From Melampsora larici-populina 98AG31 (Eukaryota; Basidiomycota; Pucciniomycetes; Pucciniales; Melampsoraceae): 64,000 nt of DNA. Position numbers and translations under genes: made by a program. The stretch lies in the NCBI RefSeq assembly GCF_000204055.1, contig NW_006768771.1:324638-388637 (forward strand). Direction: 5' to 3'. Numbering within the stretch: the stretch's first letter is position 1; each line of letters starts with the position of its first letter. Of the stretch, positions 9,970 to 20,665 are shown piece after piece. The notes under the pieces were generated by a model, which did not search any database, was not told where the DNA came from, and saw nothing but the letters and a program-made list of their open reading frames with translations.

Positions 9970-11560
9970 TTGAGTCTAAAAAACTGGCTTCAAAAAGATT
10001 TATATTTGAATTCTTTTTCTAATCTAAATTTAACCATTTTAAGTCCTTCAAGTATATACACCCTTTTTTCATTCTTACATTCATTAAAATCCTTCACCAA
10101 ATCCATTTACTCTTTCTTTTCCAAATTTCAAATCCATCTACTAAATCTCCCGATCCAACTGCTTCAATTAAACAAATTAAATCATCCAAAGGAAACCTAT
10201 TTTATACTTTACCTCTACTTTTAAACATAAGTAAACTAGGTAAAATTCCAAAAGGATAGATGATAAAGTTACTATAGCTGATCCAAGTGAAAATTCATCC
10301 CAACCTATTGTCCTTGATTGCCAAATGCCTTCAATGGAGCTTGACATACTTTCTGGAATGTTTTTTTTCAGATACATCTTTTCCATAAAATAATACTCTT
10401 ATATACTACAAATGAAGATGATTTTTTTAAAAAAAGTCGGTCCATTTTTTGAAAAGGTATCAATCAATATTCTTTTGAATTTAAGCGTGCAAAACAACTT
10501 TCAATAATCTCATTCAACATAATCCCATCAATTTTCAAGAATCAAACTTTTCACTACCCATAATCTTTTGATCAATTGTACCATAAATCAATTTCAATCC
10601 AGCACCAAATGTATTAGTATCAATATTTTGAGATCCTCTGACAGAATTCATGATCAATGTAAGTACCGTAATAGATGATTGTTTTGATTTTCCAGGTAAA
10701 GGTAATACTTCTATCAAACTTTTAAAATTGATATTTCTTGCATATTTAACATTCAGGTTGGTTATGACTGGTCGGAGTCAACAGACTCGTGGTCTGATGT
10801 ATTTATAATCATCACTTGTACCAATAATACATAACAATTTATACCACATCAACATAATTTTCTATCAAAAACATCATCTGATTGTCTTTTATAATCTATG
10901 ACTTGAAAGTTTGATCTTGACATATAGCAACCATTACCAATCCTCCACTAGCAGAGTTAGTACTATCTGCCGTCACAACATCCCCAAGATCCAACAGATT
11001 CATCAAATCAGTTTTGAAATAAAAAATAAAAATCAATCAATCAATCACTTGACTTATCACCATTTGGGCAGGAAGCAATAGAAGACCATTTAGTAAGTGA
11101 ACAATTCAAAGATCTAGAACAATCCAGAAGTAAAACCAGACTAGATTGAGGAGTAGCATCAAGTGAAGTATTATCATGTATCATACAATCAAATAAAGCT
11201 GTAAATCCTTGTTGAATAACCGTATGATAGGTTCAATTATATTGTCTGATAAAAAGCTTTATAGTTTTAGGTGCAGAAAACGGAATTCCAATCAAAATTT
11301 GTTCAACTGGATTGGTTGTGGGACCAATTTCTGCATTGAATACACTAATAGGTAAGATGCCATCTATCTTGACCATATAGTTAAATTGGAATCCTTGAAA
11401 AGGTTGTTTGTTTTGGAATGGGTACAATTTACCTGTTCATGAATTGATGATTGAATTCAAGTAATCTTGTGACACCAAGACTAGCATTAGCCGCTGCCAT
11501 ACTAGCAGAAACCAAGATTGAGCTACAGCTTGATTGATTATTACTTATTACAATAAGAAG
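9970..11560 (-). other. Coding-like minus-strand fragments, unidentified and broken
   Basis: Several short minus-strand stretches have protein-like composition, for example SSSIEGIWQSRTIGWDEFSL near 10330, PGKSKQSSITVLTLIMNSV near 10670, NLLDLGDVVTADSTNSASGG near 10960, SLDATPQSSLVLLLDCSRSL near 11130, and GFQFNYMVKIDGILPISVFN near 11360. They lie in different frames, separated by stops or possible introns. They follow the glutaminase pseudogene in the same orientation but do not match the part of that protein expected next. I cannot name them; they may be one decayed secreted-protein gene. Confidence 0.35.
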
Positions 11561-11567
11561 AAAACAT

Positions 11568-13690
11568 TCAATATATTACTTCAACAAGACAAAAAAATCC
11601 AAAACTTATTGCAAACAGATTATAAAAAGTACCCCAAGAATCTGCATCCTGATAAGCAAGTTTAGTATGACTCCTATCTTTTGTAACTGAGAAATCAATC
11701 CATTTTTCAATATAATCTTCTGAATTTTTCCTTAACCTATTTCCTTCCTTCACAACTCCAACTTTCAATGAGATTTCTGACATGACACCAATTCCAATCA
11801 TTGCTTTTCATGCTAAATCAATTTGATTGGCCAATTGACCTGTAAAATCATTGGTTGAAAGTTGTGATGCTAGAATTAATGCATCTGTAATTAAAAATGA
11901 TCTCCATTGTGTTGAAATGCTGTCATGTTTTGTGAGCCAGGTTGTATCTTTTGTTAATCAATGATATGCCTGACAATTATCAAATAAACAAGACCTCAAA
12001 TTTGGATATTATGGTGATTTGGTTTAGAGCAATCACTTAATTACTAAGGTCATGATGAGGAAGTTTCCAGCTTCTTCAATTAGCATGGCTTTATCATTAC
12101 CATCATTATGAGCAGTAGCATCTAATTTGTAACCATTACATAGAGTTAATTACATACAATGGGATAAATTTGTAATAGGTCTACTAACTCCAGTACCTTC
12201 CAAGATTGTGAACAGTCCTGAATAGACAGAGAACGGAGTCAGAAATGAAAAATAGATAATCTCGTGAATGATAGGATTTGAAATGTACCATCTGTTAGGG
12301 TACAAACCACTCTCACTATACTCAAACAGAGGTTTGAGCAAGTATTTCAACAATACACAATTGTAATAGGTCAAGATAGGGAAATTGGGCTGTGTGAATC
12401 ACGAGGCAAAGAGTGAACAATTAGACACTGATGTAAAGTATTGGAAGAAGGTAATAAGACTCACAAAAGATGACATCAACACCCCGAATGGTCAATACAA
12501 GTCAAAACCAAAGGTGAGTCCTCAATAAGAGCCAATCGAATTAAAATCAATTTTATCTTACACTCATATCTCCATTACTAGAAATCCCTTTTGAAAAGAT
12601 TTTTACATCATTTTGATTGACTTCACCAGTCTGATCAATTCTTCCAATAGTAATTTCAATAGCACCAAGGACCTTGACAAAAACTAAGAGAAGCAATTCC
12701 AGCATAATCAACACCTTCACTTTTCATTGCATCATTAGAAATTTGTGTATCTGAATTAGTTGAATTGTTAAATGAGTTTTCAAAATCATGATAACCAAAT
12801 TCAAATAAATCATTAGTTTCTTTTGTATCTACAATATAAGACACATAAGGATCTCTAACGTGTCCAATCATCAAGACTAAATTCCAATGGAGAGTTTCCT
12901 GATTGTAATGTAGTTGCAAATCCAAAGGTAGGTGTTCAATCTTCTATTTTAAAAAGCCTTGGTCTTGAGTTGAATATAGCTTTCCATTCTTTGAAAATTG
13001 TGTTTGAAGTGTAGAACCCAAACCAGAAGTGGTAGTGAGATTGTAATTCTAATTGAAGAAAAATAAGTCAGTTTGAATTTTAACTTTTAGATGGTCAAAA
13101 AAGAAAAGAGCAACAGAAGCAGTAGAATAGGTCAGGCTTCACCCCATTTGGCATGTTCATATTGCTCACTAAACACTCACGGATTTAACCTTGAAACATG
13201 AAAAGAACATGAAGATTCAGATTGATTTAAAGACCAAGTTGCATTAGCTTGATGATCACTAGAAGCCTAATCAGCTTGAATATCAGTATAAACTTTGATT
13301 GGATAATTTGAAAGTAATGAAATGAGTTGGATTGATTTGACGTAAAAAGATCACCCACCGAACTGGGAGTACTTGAAAAATCTACTAATAATCTTACTTC
13401 TCCTGCTTCAAATTCAAAGATTGAACGTGTTGAGTTGTAATTAAATGATAATTGGCTAGCTGTTTTGAATTGATTGGATGGATTCAATGATTCATTTGCA
13501 TTGGCAAAGAATTTATATGTGATCCCATTGATTCTAATTAAACCAGTCCACCCTAGCCTATAAGCATTAGGATTTTGAGGGAACTGAATTGGCCAGAAGG
13601 CCATTGACAGGTCGGATAACCTCCATTACCACCTTCAGCACCAGTAGCTAACCAAGCCGAGAGATCAGAAATAGAAAAGTAAATGAGTTT
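11568..13690 (-). pseudogene. gtaA: Secreted glutaminase A (GtaA-type) pseudogene
   Basis: Fungal GtaA is a secreted enzyme that hydrolyses glutamine to glutamate and carries DUF5127, DUF4965 and DUF1793 domains. Pieces of it occur in the correct order along the minus strand: SAWLATGAEGGNGGY (about 13650), FPQNPNAYRLGWTGLIRING (about 13570), RSIFEFEAGEVRLLVDF, VYTDIQAD (about 13285), GHVRDPYVSYIV (about 12860), VKIFSKGISSNGD (about 12590), PLFEYSESGLYPNRWY (about 12320), ATAHNDGNDKAMLIEEAG (about 12100), and SHTKLAYQDADSWGTFYNL (about 11660). The frame changes repeatedly, for example one base is missing at the WPSFWP junction near 13600, and a TAG replaces the Trp expected after YTDIQAD. The signal-peptide exon and the C-terminus were not found. 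Introns may separate some blocks. It cannot make an enzyme as it stands. Confidence 0.8.
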
Positions 13691-15159
13691 AGGTTCTTTT
13701 GTCGCAAATAGATGAGAATCAAACAAAATTGACTAACAAGGTGATCAAACGGCTAAAGGGAATCCGAGATTGCGGGAACGAGTGGATTGAAAAATGTGAC
13801 TGTCTCCTCTATGCTACAGCCACACTTCATGTGACTTGGCTGGACATGTTACATACATGTATTTACCACACTAAATGTAAATGTGGATTTTCCCTTTTAA
13901 ATCCAAGGATTGAGAAAAGGGAAGGGATAGTAAGTTGGGAAAGGGATGATTTGCATGTAATTGGTGGACAGGCATGTTTGAACAGGTTGGATCTGATTGC
14001 TTGTTATGTTGTATATTGAGTTTGTTAGAATGCTCAAATTGTTTCCGCTATGTATGACCTTGAGGAAGTTTATTGGAAAGTCGATTCAAGTTATACAGGA
14101 GTCAGGCAGGGAATCGAACAATTAGTCAGGAACATTGATATGTTTGCCAAGTTTCTTGCATCACTCAAGAATTTCTCAGGAATAGAAAACTGTCAGGATT
14201 CATATAGATCAAAGTGATCATATGATTGTTTGGAATTGCACATATGAAGGAAGCTCAAACAAACATGACAATACATAAGCTCATATCTTGACTAAGTAGT
14301 TGGTACATAAACAGTAATAAAACAAGCTGTGGGTCAATTTTCAGACTCCTGTGATGCAAGTCAATTGCATTTTGGGCATAGACAAGCATTATTCCGCCGA
14401 TGAACTTTGAAATTAGTTTCTTGAGAAATCAACTTACTTGATTAGAATGCTGTTTAGTTAAATTTAAACCTTTGATTGTAGAGACTGAGATGATAATGAT
14501 TTAGAGAATAGAAGTAATTGAAATTGGTAAGAACACCTTCTTCAACTTTTGCTTGAATGTCATATTACTCAATGAAATCTATATATTCCAACAGAAATTA
14601 AAAATCAGATCAGTCTCTGAGTGAAATCTTGGACAATGTTTTAAATGAAGTTATTGGCTGAGCATTTACAAGAAAGGATTTTGAACTGACTTTCTCTTTC
14701 AATTTTTGAGTTTTGGATTTGTAAATCTGAGATTTGCTTCTTGCAGTCATGTTGAGATGATAAAACTTACAAGATTATATCATGCTTCTGTATGTATTGC
14801 TGTTGTTCAATAAACTGACAAATGATTCAATTCTGAGATCAATCTCTATACCTTTGAATGGTGTGCTCACAACAATTGCAGTCAGAGTGAACAAGATCAC
14901 TAGACTATAAATCAAAAACCCAATAAGCATCAATTTCTTATGTACTATAGTCTCCATGACAAATGTAGAGATCAGCTATGTTCCTGATTTCTAGGTGTAT
15001 TGTCTTGGATTTTGATGTTGATTTTATCTACTTCTTCAGATCCATTCAATTGGATTAAGATTGTAGTCAATGAATCAAATTGAAAAGTATAAAAATCAAG
15101 TGAAATAAGATGTCAAGATTGAAATGAGCTAGTGTTGGGTCCTTTGTTGAAGGTGCTCT
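13691..15159. other. No supported gene
   Basis: A 106-codon plus-strand frame at 13699-14019 and a 60-codon minus-strand frame at 14957-14775 with a hydrophobic N-terminal stretch (MLIGFLIYSLVILFTLTAIV, signal-peptide-like) are the only frames. Neither can be tied to a family. The latter is upstream of the glutaminase pseudogene on the same strand, but its downstream residues do not match the glutaminase N-terminus, so I did not join them. Confidence 0.35.
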
Positions 15160-15620
15160 GTACTATTCCATTCTACACTTGCCTATCTTAGGTGTAGGTG
15201 GATTCTGGAGATAGCCCAGAGGTGTCTGGTCTTCTCCCCAATTGACTCGACCTTCGGTCTGAGTCTGTACATGGTCCACCCAAGATGCACCTTCCTTACA
15301 CGTAGTCAAGAAGGTGCGGGTTGGGGTAGTGAAGGGCCTCGGCCTGGGGGATTGGTTTTCGGGAACCAAACTGCCTGGCTGGAGATCCTCCATTGGGTCG
15401 GTGGGTGGGATGGAGCGTGAGAAACCAACTGAACCACCTTGGTTGGGTGGTTGGGTGGTTATGTGGTGTGAAGGCTTGCTGACGTTGATGATTGGTGTTG
15501 GCTGGGGAAAGGTTTCGCACGGGGTGGTTGACTGAGTTTTTCCCAAAGTGGTAAAACTCCACCCGTGCGTCTTTCACGGCCCACCTTTCACAGGTCTTGC
15601 AAGCCTGTCATGGACATGGG
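15160..15620. other. GC-richer, proline/glycine-codon-biased island
   Basis: This stretch is clearly richer in G and C than its surroundings and has strand asymmetry (runs of GGTTGGGTGG and TGGGGTAGTG on the plus strand). It opens long overlapping frames on both strands (for example 15546-15163 minus, 15314-15535 plus) with low-complexity Pro/Thr/Ser or Gly/Trp composition. That pattern is typical of biased base composition, not of real genes. It may be part of an LTR or other repeat. Confidence 0.35.
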
Positions 15621-16157
15621 AACCACCTGTGTTATGGTGGTTCCGTCTAAGCTAGGGCGAGGCATGATGGTATGTCTGCTAGAGGACAAAGTCTTGATGG
15701 ATTGTTTACCAACATCAGATGTAATTCTTGTTAGATTTCTTATACACTTACTTTTATTTTCCTATCAATCAACTCATAATTCCAAGAATCCATTTCCATT
15801 CGTAATAACACAATCAGGGTCCATTAACCTGAGGATAAGCCTCATGAATTCTAACAGTTATGAGGAGTGTAATTCTGCACTAATCAGATATTGTGTACCA
15901 GTAAAATCCTTCTAGTTGGTGTTGCAGTTTCCATTGAATCTTGTCAAATTGATTATCATCTACATTTTTTTGAGTTTTTTCTTTCTTGTTGAAATTGAAT
16001 GAAGATTTGCATTTTTCCTTATTGTTGGTTTATGACCCAAAGCTGGCATCATTTTTTGTGTGTTTCTGGTGGTTGATCCATGGTGAAATTTGGAAGTCGG
16101 AAACTGCTGAAATGTTGAAGCAATAAGTAATCCGCACAAATGATTGATCATACAAAG
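15621..16157. other. No supported gene; short echo of sequence at 17.6 kb
   Basis: A plus-strand frame ending at 15915 has no recognisable content. Around 16090-16150 the sequence GAAACTGCTGAAATGTTGAAGCAATAAG...GCACAAATGAT resembles 17645-17697, suggesting that a small piece of the neighbouring degraded gene was duplicated. Confidence 0.4.
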
Positions 16158-17230
16158 TCAGATACTGCCGGCTAGCCTGAAAGCCACCATAAGATCAGAA
16201 CAGATTAGATTTTTACTGGTTATTGTAGCCAAGTAAATATCAAAAACCATGTTTCTCTTCTCAGCGTGGGTGGCAAGAAATTTAGCACTGTAGGCGACAA
16301 ACTTATCAAGTGGAGCGAACATTTTGGGTATAAAATCAGTCCCTGATGTCTTGAAGATGACGTAAATGATATCAAACACTGACCATTATGAATTTGAAAT
16401 ATCTTTCAAGGCAAATGGATCAAATCAAGCGGTTCTAGAGCTTCGCTGTATATTTTTGGAGATGGAATGTTAGCCGACGTAGTCAAACTCACTATGAGTT
16501 TGGTGAAGCAAGATCCTGCTTCAGTGTATACCCTATCGAGGGAATCAAAGCTGCCTCTACCTGCATCAAAACAGTGGGATTTCCTCCTAGACCAACGATA
16601 AGCTGTTCAAGAGTTTTGATGATGTCAACAGCTACAAAAACCTTATCTTTACTTGAGTCATTGTCCTCATCAGCCAATGTTTTCCGCGTACCTGCAATCT
16701 CAGTCTCATGTATGACTGATCCAAATCCACCCTGTTCATTTAATGAAGCAAAGATGAACTTAGTGCCCAGCTAGTTTTGGGGGAGGCAAAACATGACAGG
16801 CATGGGAATCCAGACAAACCCAGAGTCAGCAAAGTTGTTGGTATTTCCAATCAGCTGGTCCATATCAATTGTATTGGATATTGCTACCAAACCTGCAAGA
16901 CATTATGGTGAGATCAACAACCATACCTACCGCTCAATTCTTTCATGCAAGATGTGTACTTTTATTGTGTTCAACCCCCAGCGCATCTAACTGCCCGTAA
17001 GCAGTCAGCATACTGATGAAGTACATCAAGAGTAATCATTGCTGGAGATTGATGTATGTGGTCCCGGTCCAATCCAGTTTGACCACCCACTCCCTCAGCC
17101 TTTGCTCACAAGCTTTGAACACCTTGATCAACTTAGGAAAATCATGTATTTGATGGATCACAACGGTGCAAAACATGGAAGTCTCTCTTGTAAAATATGT
17201 CATTGAGGTCAAGAGATTAGTAGAGGGCAC
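16158..17230 (-). pseudogene. Importin-7/8 (karyopherin beta) fragment
   Basis: Importin-7/8-type karyopherins (yeast Nmd5/Sxm1) carry proteins through nuclear pores and are built of HEAT repeats. On the minus strand, the block DEDNDSSKDKVFVAVDIIKT with GNPTVLMQVEAALIPSIGYT (16677-16492) and then MFDIIYVIFKTSGTDFIPKM and DKFVAYSAKFL (16379-16158) follow the acidic linker and the following C-terminal HEAT repeats of that family in order. Upstream, DMDQLIGNTNNFAD near 16840 and LREWVVKLDWTG near 17080 fit the preceding repeats loosely. The blocks are separated by stops, frame changes and possible introns, and no N-terminal region is visible. The call for 16158-16677 is fairly firm and that for the upstream part is weak. 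Confidence 0.6.
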
Positions 17231-18214
17231 CTCATCAAAAATATCAAATAGTAATTAACCAGTGAGACGGACCAACCATTACGCTGTCTTTGAAATTCGG
17301 CTTGTCCAAGGCAGGAAGCAAAGTGGGCTGTATATTATTGCAAAATTGATGTGACAACTTGGGAGTATCAATTACACAAGCCTTGAAGGGTTTGAGGAGA
17401 TGCTGAATTGTCATCTTCTCCTCTGCCTTTGTTGTAAACAGGGCGCAAAATTAATGAAATGGTTCAATAAGAGGAAGGGAGTCGACAACAAGATAGACGC
17501 TGAAGGTAGTTGTGCCCTTGAGATACAGTAAGATTATCATAGCTTTGTTGGGTGATAGCATCCCCGGACTAAGAGAAGCTATGGCATAAATTGTTTTGAT
17601 ACAATTTCTCTTGCTCTAAACCCAGGGCCAAGAAGTGGAATTTGAGGGTCAGAAACTGTTGAAATTATGAAGCAATGAACAATGCGCACAAATGATTTCA
17701 TTTTGACCGTCATACCACTGTTCATCATGTCTTCAGTCAGATGATCCACAATTGCTTGCCGGAAACTTTGAATCTCATCCTGCAGACTAGCCCCAATCTT
17801 AGTGAATCCTCTGAGAATCTGGAAATAGTTCAAACTTAACAATCCATCGGCTTGGCATCATACACCACACTTACAAACTTGGTTGCCTCTTCGAGGGAGA
17901 CTGTTGATTCACCATCATGAGCAGTCAGCTGCATCATAATTTGTCCTACACAAAGTTGATTCTGGAACTTTTCCACAAATTTTCCAGAACGGCCCGAGAA
18001 CACAGATTTGACTGTGTTCTGGACTCCTGGACTTTTGAAAAACAGTACATGTTTGAATGCCCTTTTGCCCAGGGTGCAGAAGCATTCTGGCTTTCTGAAA
18101 AATGTTCTGGAAATTTTGTGGAAAAGTTCCAGAATCAACTTTGTGTAGTATAATTGTACCCACAGTGCGGACATTGAAGGCTCCAGTGAACCGGAGTTCA
18201 CCTGAGCCATCCAT
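17231..18214 (-). pseudogene. Unidentified minus-strand reading frame split by a miniature element
   Basis: The frame starting with MDGSGELRFTGAFNVRT at 18214 runs into the element at 17949-18145 and changes meaning. If the element and one TA copy are ignored, VGTIIL continues directly into GQIMMQLTAHDGEST and SLEEATKFVSVVYDAKP, ending at a TAA near 17836. A further frame at 17842-17579 (FQILRGFTKIGASLQDEIQS) and coding-like residues near 17400 (AEEKMTIQHLLKPFKACV, FKDSV near 17285) follow on the same strand. The piece sits next to the importin fragment in the same orientation and might be its 5' part, but I could not align it. Function is unknown. Confidence 0.45.
17949..18145. mobile_element. 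197-bp TA-flanked miniature inverted-repeat element
   Basis: The two ends form 42-bp terminal inverted repeats that differ at one position. They begin CACAAAGTTGATTCTGGAAC on the left and end GTTCCAGAATCAACTTTGTG on the right. TA dinucleotides flank both sides (17947-17948 and 18146-18147), as expected for Tc1/mariner-type insertion. There is no coding capacity. It interrupts an otherwise open minus-strand frame. Confidence 0.85.
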
Positions 18215-18294
18215 GGCCAGCTCCTGTTTTGTGGAGAAGAAGTGTCAGCTTCTGGGTACCTGCAACCAGTTGGTTGATCCCTCACAGTATTCAA

Positions 18295-18833
18295 ACATAC
18301 CTTCTATGCCATATCCTCATCATACATTCTTGACATGAGACACCTTGAAATTTTGGCCCTGAGATTGACATGATCCTCTGCTGAGTTGATATATTGACTT
18401 CAGTAACTTCACTGCCGTATGTCGGACCTAATTACAGGGCCATGGGCTAACAGTACCATACGTAATATCAAAATATTGTATAAAGCCATAAGCTACATCT
18501 CAAGGCTCAGTGTCAAGAGCCACTTAAACACATGTATGTAATGTATTAAATACATAGTAAACCTAACCCAAGTGTCAACCACAAGTTGACCCGTGAATAG
18601 ACAAGACTCACACGCCAACCACAAGTTGACGCTGGAACTGAGACTATATAAACCCCCCCTTCTTCCCTAGAATCACCCCCCATCTTTTACTACAATCACA
18701 ACACAGAACCACATTTTACTTGACTCCTACTGAGAGGATCTTCAAGTACGTGGTTAGTTGTGTAGCTTGTTAAAGACCATTCTTGAACATTACGGGTTCC
18801 ATTGCTGAACACCCAAGGTACTGATTTCTATGA
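18295..18833 (+). promoter_or_regulatory. Possible solo-LTR promoter region with TATA box
   Basis: On the plus strand, a segment beginning TGTCGGACCTAATTACAGGG at 18420 leads to a repeat of CAACCACAAGTTGAC (two copies near 18577 and 18618) and then a TATA box in GAGACTATATAAACCCCCC near 18643, followed by a C-rich leader. This arrangement is typical of an LTR or a promoter. No LTR end, partner LTR or target duplication was identified, so the extent is open. No gene follows directly downstream. Confidence 0.35.
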
Positions 18834-19015
18834 CACTGCAAATATAATGTATTTTTCCGAGGTGAAAAATGATTACATTTATTTCACAAAATGATTAAAA
18901 ATGCATTAATTCTGCATTTTTCTGCATTTTTCTGCATTAATTCTGCATTATTAATCATTTTGTGCATTAATGTCAATCATTTTTCACCTTGGAAAAATAC
19001 ATTATTTTCGCAGTG
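18834..19015. mobile_element. 182-bp CACTG-type miniature inverted-repeat element, copy B
   Basis: The left arm CACTGCAAATATAATGTATT...GGTGAAAAATGATTACATT is mirrored by AATGTCAATCATTTTTCACC...TACATTATTTTCGCAGTG on the right. TGA flanks both sides (18831-18833 and 19016-19018). The centre is made of several TTCTGCATT repeats. It belongs to the same family as 8046-8195 but with better preserved arms. Confidence 0.85.
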
Positions 19016-19995
19016 TGAGCCCAGGGCATTCATTGTCTCTAGAAATAAACCTTAAAGTAGCAAAGCTTCCTCCTTTTTAAGGAGTCTAAAGTAGCCTTCA
19101 GGATCTTTGGTTTACCAAAGTGTAAAGCCTGCCCCTTGCAGTCTCGTGAGGCTAGAGCACATTAGCTCTTTATTGCCCTTATCTTTCCTTTCCCTTTCTC
19201 AAATTCTTTTCTTAGAGGTCAACTAGCTGTAGTCCTCACTTGTGTGTACCACATGAAGACCACACCTTCCTTTTCCTACTCTATTTTCTGTGAAGAGTAC
19301 GCCTAACAGACGCGTACTCCTCACATTTGTCCTGTTCAGGAACAGAAACGTTGGTAAACGCCCAACCGTCAATCAGACAGGTGATTCATCTCTTTGTGTG
19401 TGAGATAAGATAATGAAGACAAACCACAATCCAAACTGCGATCTGAGGAAGGAACGTGATAGCCAGGTTGGGGTGGACTGTCATGTGTTTTCCAATCAAG
19501 TCCATGGAGGCATTGCGCACAGCGGGAGAGTTGTCCAACATCCTTTCCTCATTTGCAGTGCGTACAGCTTTCTGGCAAGTAGGAAAAGAGAAAGTTAGAC
19601 TTTACAAAGAGCAGTTTTTCAGGTGTACTGACCCTATAGAAGATCATTTTATCTTGCGTAACGACTAGTCCAAAAGCTTTGATAGCTTTTCCTGGAAAAG
19701 GTGACTACCAATATAGCAGAAGTAAGTATGATCCAATCAAGTAGAAGGTTGCAAACCAATTTTAGGCCCTGTTTCTCAGACACGGATTCAAAAAGTGATC
19801 CTGGATTGACATAAATGGGGTCCAGATTTCTGTGATCAGGGAAGCGTGGCAAGTAAGCAATCAAGTTTAATGGACGTGCCTCAGCTGCTCACATACAGAC
19901 AGTGAGAGACAGCTGAATTGAGTGCAAGCCAAAACTCAAAGCTGTATATGAGCATGTCTAATACATGTTCCAAGTGTGAGTTCAACGGCAGGACT
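19016..19995. other. No supported gene; contains a 14-bp-stem hairpin
   Basis: The stretch may continue the LTR-like region that starts at 18420. An inverted repeat TGTGAAGAGTACGC / GCGTACTCCTCACA (one mismatch, 9-nt loop) occupies 19289-19325. Short frames at 19413-19864 have no recognisable content. Confidence 0.35.
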
Positions 19996-20125
19996 CTTTG
20001 GTTTTCACCTTCTAATTCTTGAAGTGTCCAAACATTTAATAGTTTAGCTAATTTTGATAAATTCTCATCAACATATCCGACAATCTTTGATGCATCTGAA
20101 TGTAAAAAAACTTCAATAAATCCAT
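19996..20125 (-). pseudogene. Unidentified coding-like exon fragment
   Basis: On the minus strand about 43 codons are open and protein-like: GFIEVFLHSDASKIVGYVDE, then NLSKLAKLLNVWTLQELEGE. It has no flanking frame and no family that I recognise. The composition and alternating charged and hydrophobic residues suggest a real former exon, not chance. Confidence 0.35.
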
Positions 20126-20399
20126 ACCCTCAACTTTTTTTACTTGCTTTTTTGTCTGTCTGGTGACTTGTAATTTCTATTTCTTTGTGACTTGATTCTT
20201 CTCAATTTTTGCTTTCACTTCCATGATCCATTTGTTTGATACATATCTGGCTCATCTTTTCAAACTTGAAATTGAGACATAAGTTGAGATTTGTTGAATT
20301 GGAAGAGATAAGTTGGCTCGTAAGAGTGATTTTCTTTCCTCAAATGAAGCTTGTCTTACTTTGAAATCAGTTGTATGAAATTGATTAGACTGAGAAGTA

Positions 20400-20665
20400 C
20401 TCAGCAAGACCACTGATTCAGATAATCAAATTCAGCTGTAAGATTACTTGTAGTTCCACCAGCTCTCCAAGTGATATCAATAAAATTTGGTCCTAATTGT
20501 GACATCCTTTCAATTCAATCATACAAATTGACTATAACCTGCATATCATTTATTGAAGTGATAAAACAGTCAGATTTATAATGTTGAATCATTGAATTGG
20601 CTATAATTTAGACTTACATCATCAGTTTTAGGTGAAAAGTATTGAATGCAAGGACACCGTTCCTT
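20400..20665 (-). pseudogene. Methylenetetrahydrofolate reductase N-terminal fragment
   Basis: MTHFR reduces 5,10-methylenetetrahydrofolate to 5-methyltetrahydrofolate. On the minus strand IQYFSPKTDD (about 20645-20618) fits the family FxxFPPKT motif and is followed by a GTAAGT donor at 20617. About 75 nt later, after a TGCAG acceptor near 20539, the frame VNLYD-stop-IERMSQLGPNFIDITW continues into RAGGTTSNLTAEFD. This matches the NLYxRIERM and LGPxFxxxTWxAGGxTSxLT signature. The stop is a TGA where the family has Arg, so CGA-to-TGA. Similarity ends near 20400 and no later part of the enzyme is visible. The fragment retains its intron, so it is not a processed copy. Confidence 0.75.

Noticed and set aside
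14775..14957. Signal-peptide-like exon as the missing glutaminase N-terminus
   Set aside because: The residues after the hydrophobic stretch do not match the glutaminase N-terminal region, and the 1.1-kb gap would be an unusually long intron here.
15163..15577. Long overlapping frames on both strands in the GC-richer island
   Set aside because: Three frames on two strands are open at once, and their Pro/Ser/Thr or Gly/Trp bias follows from base composition.
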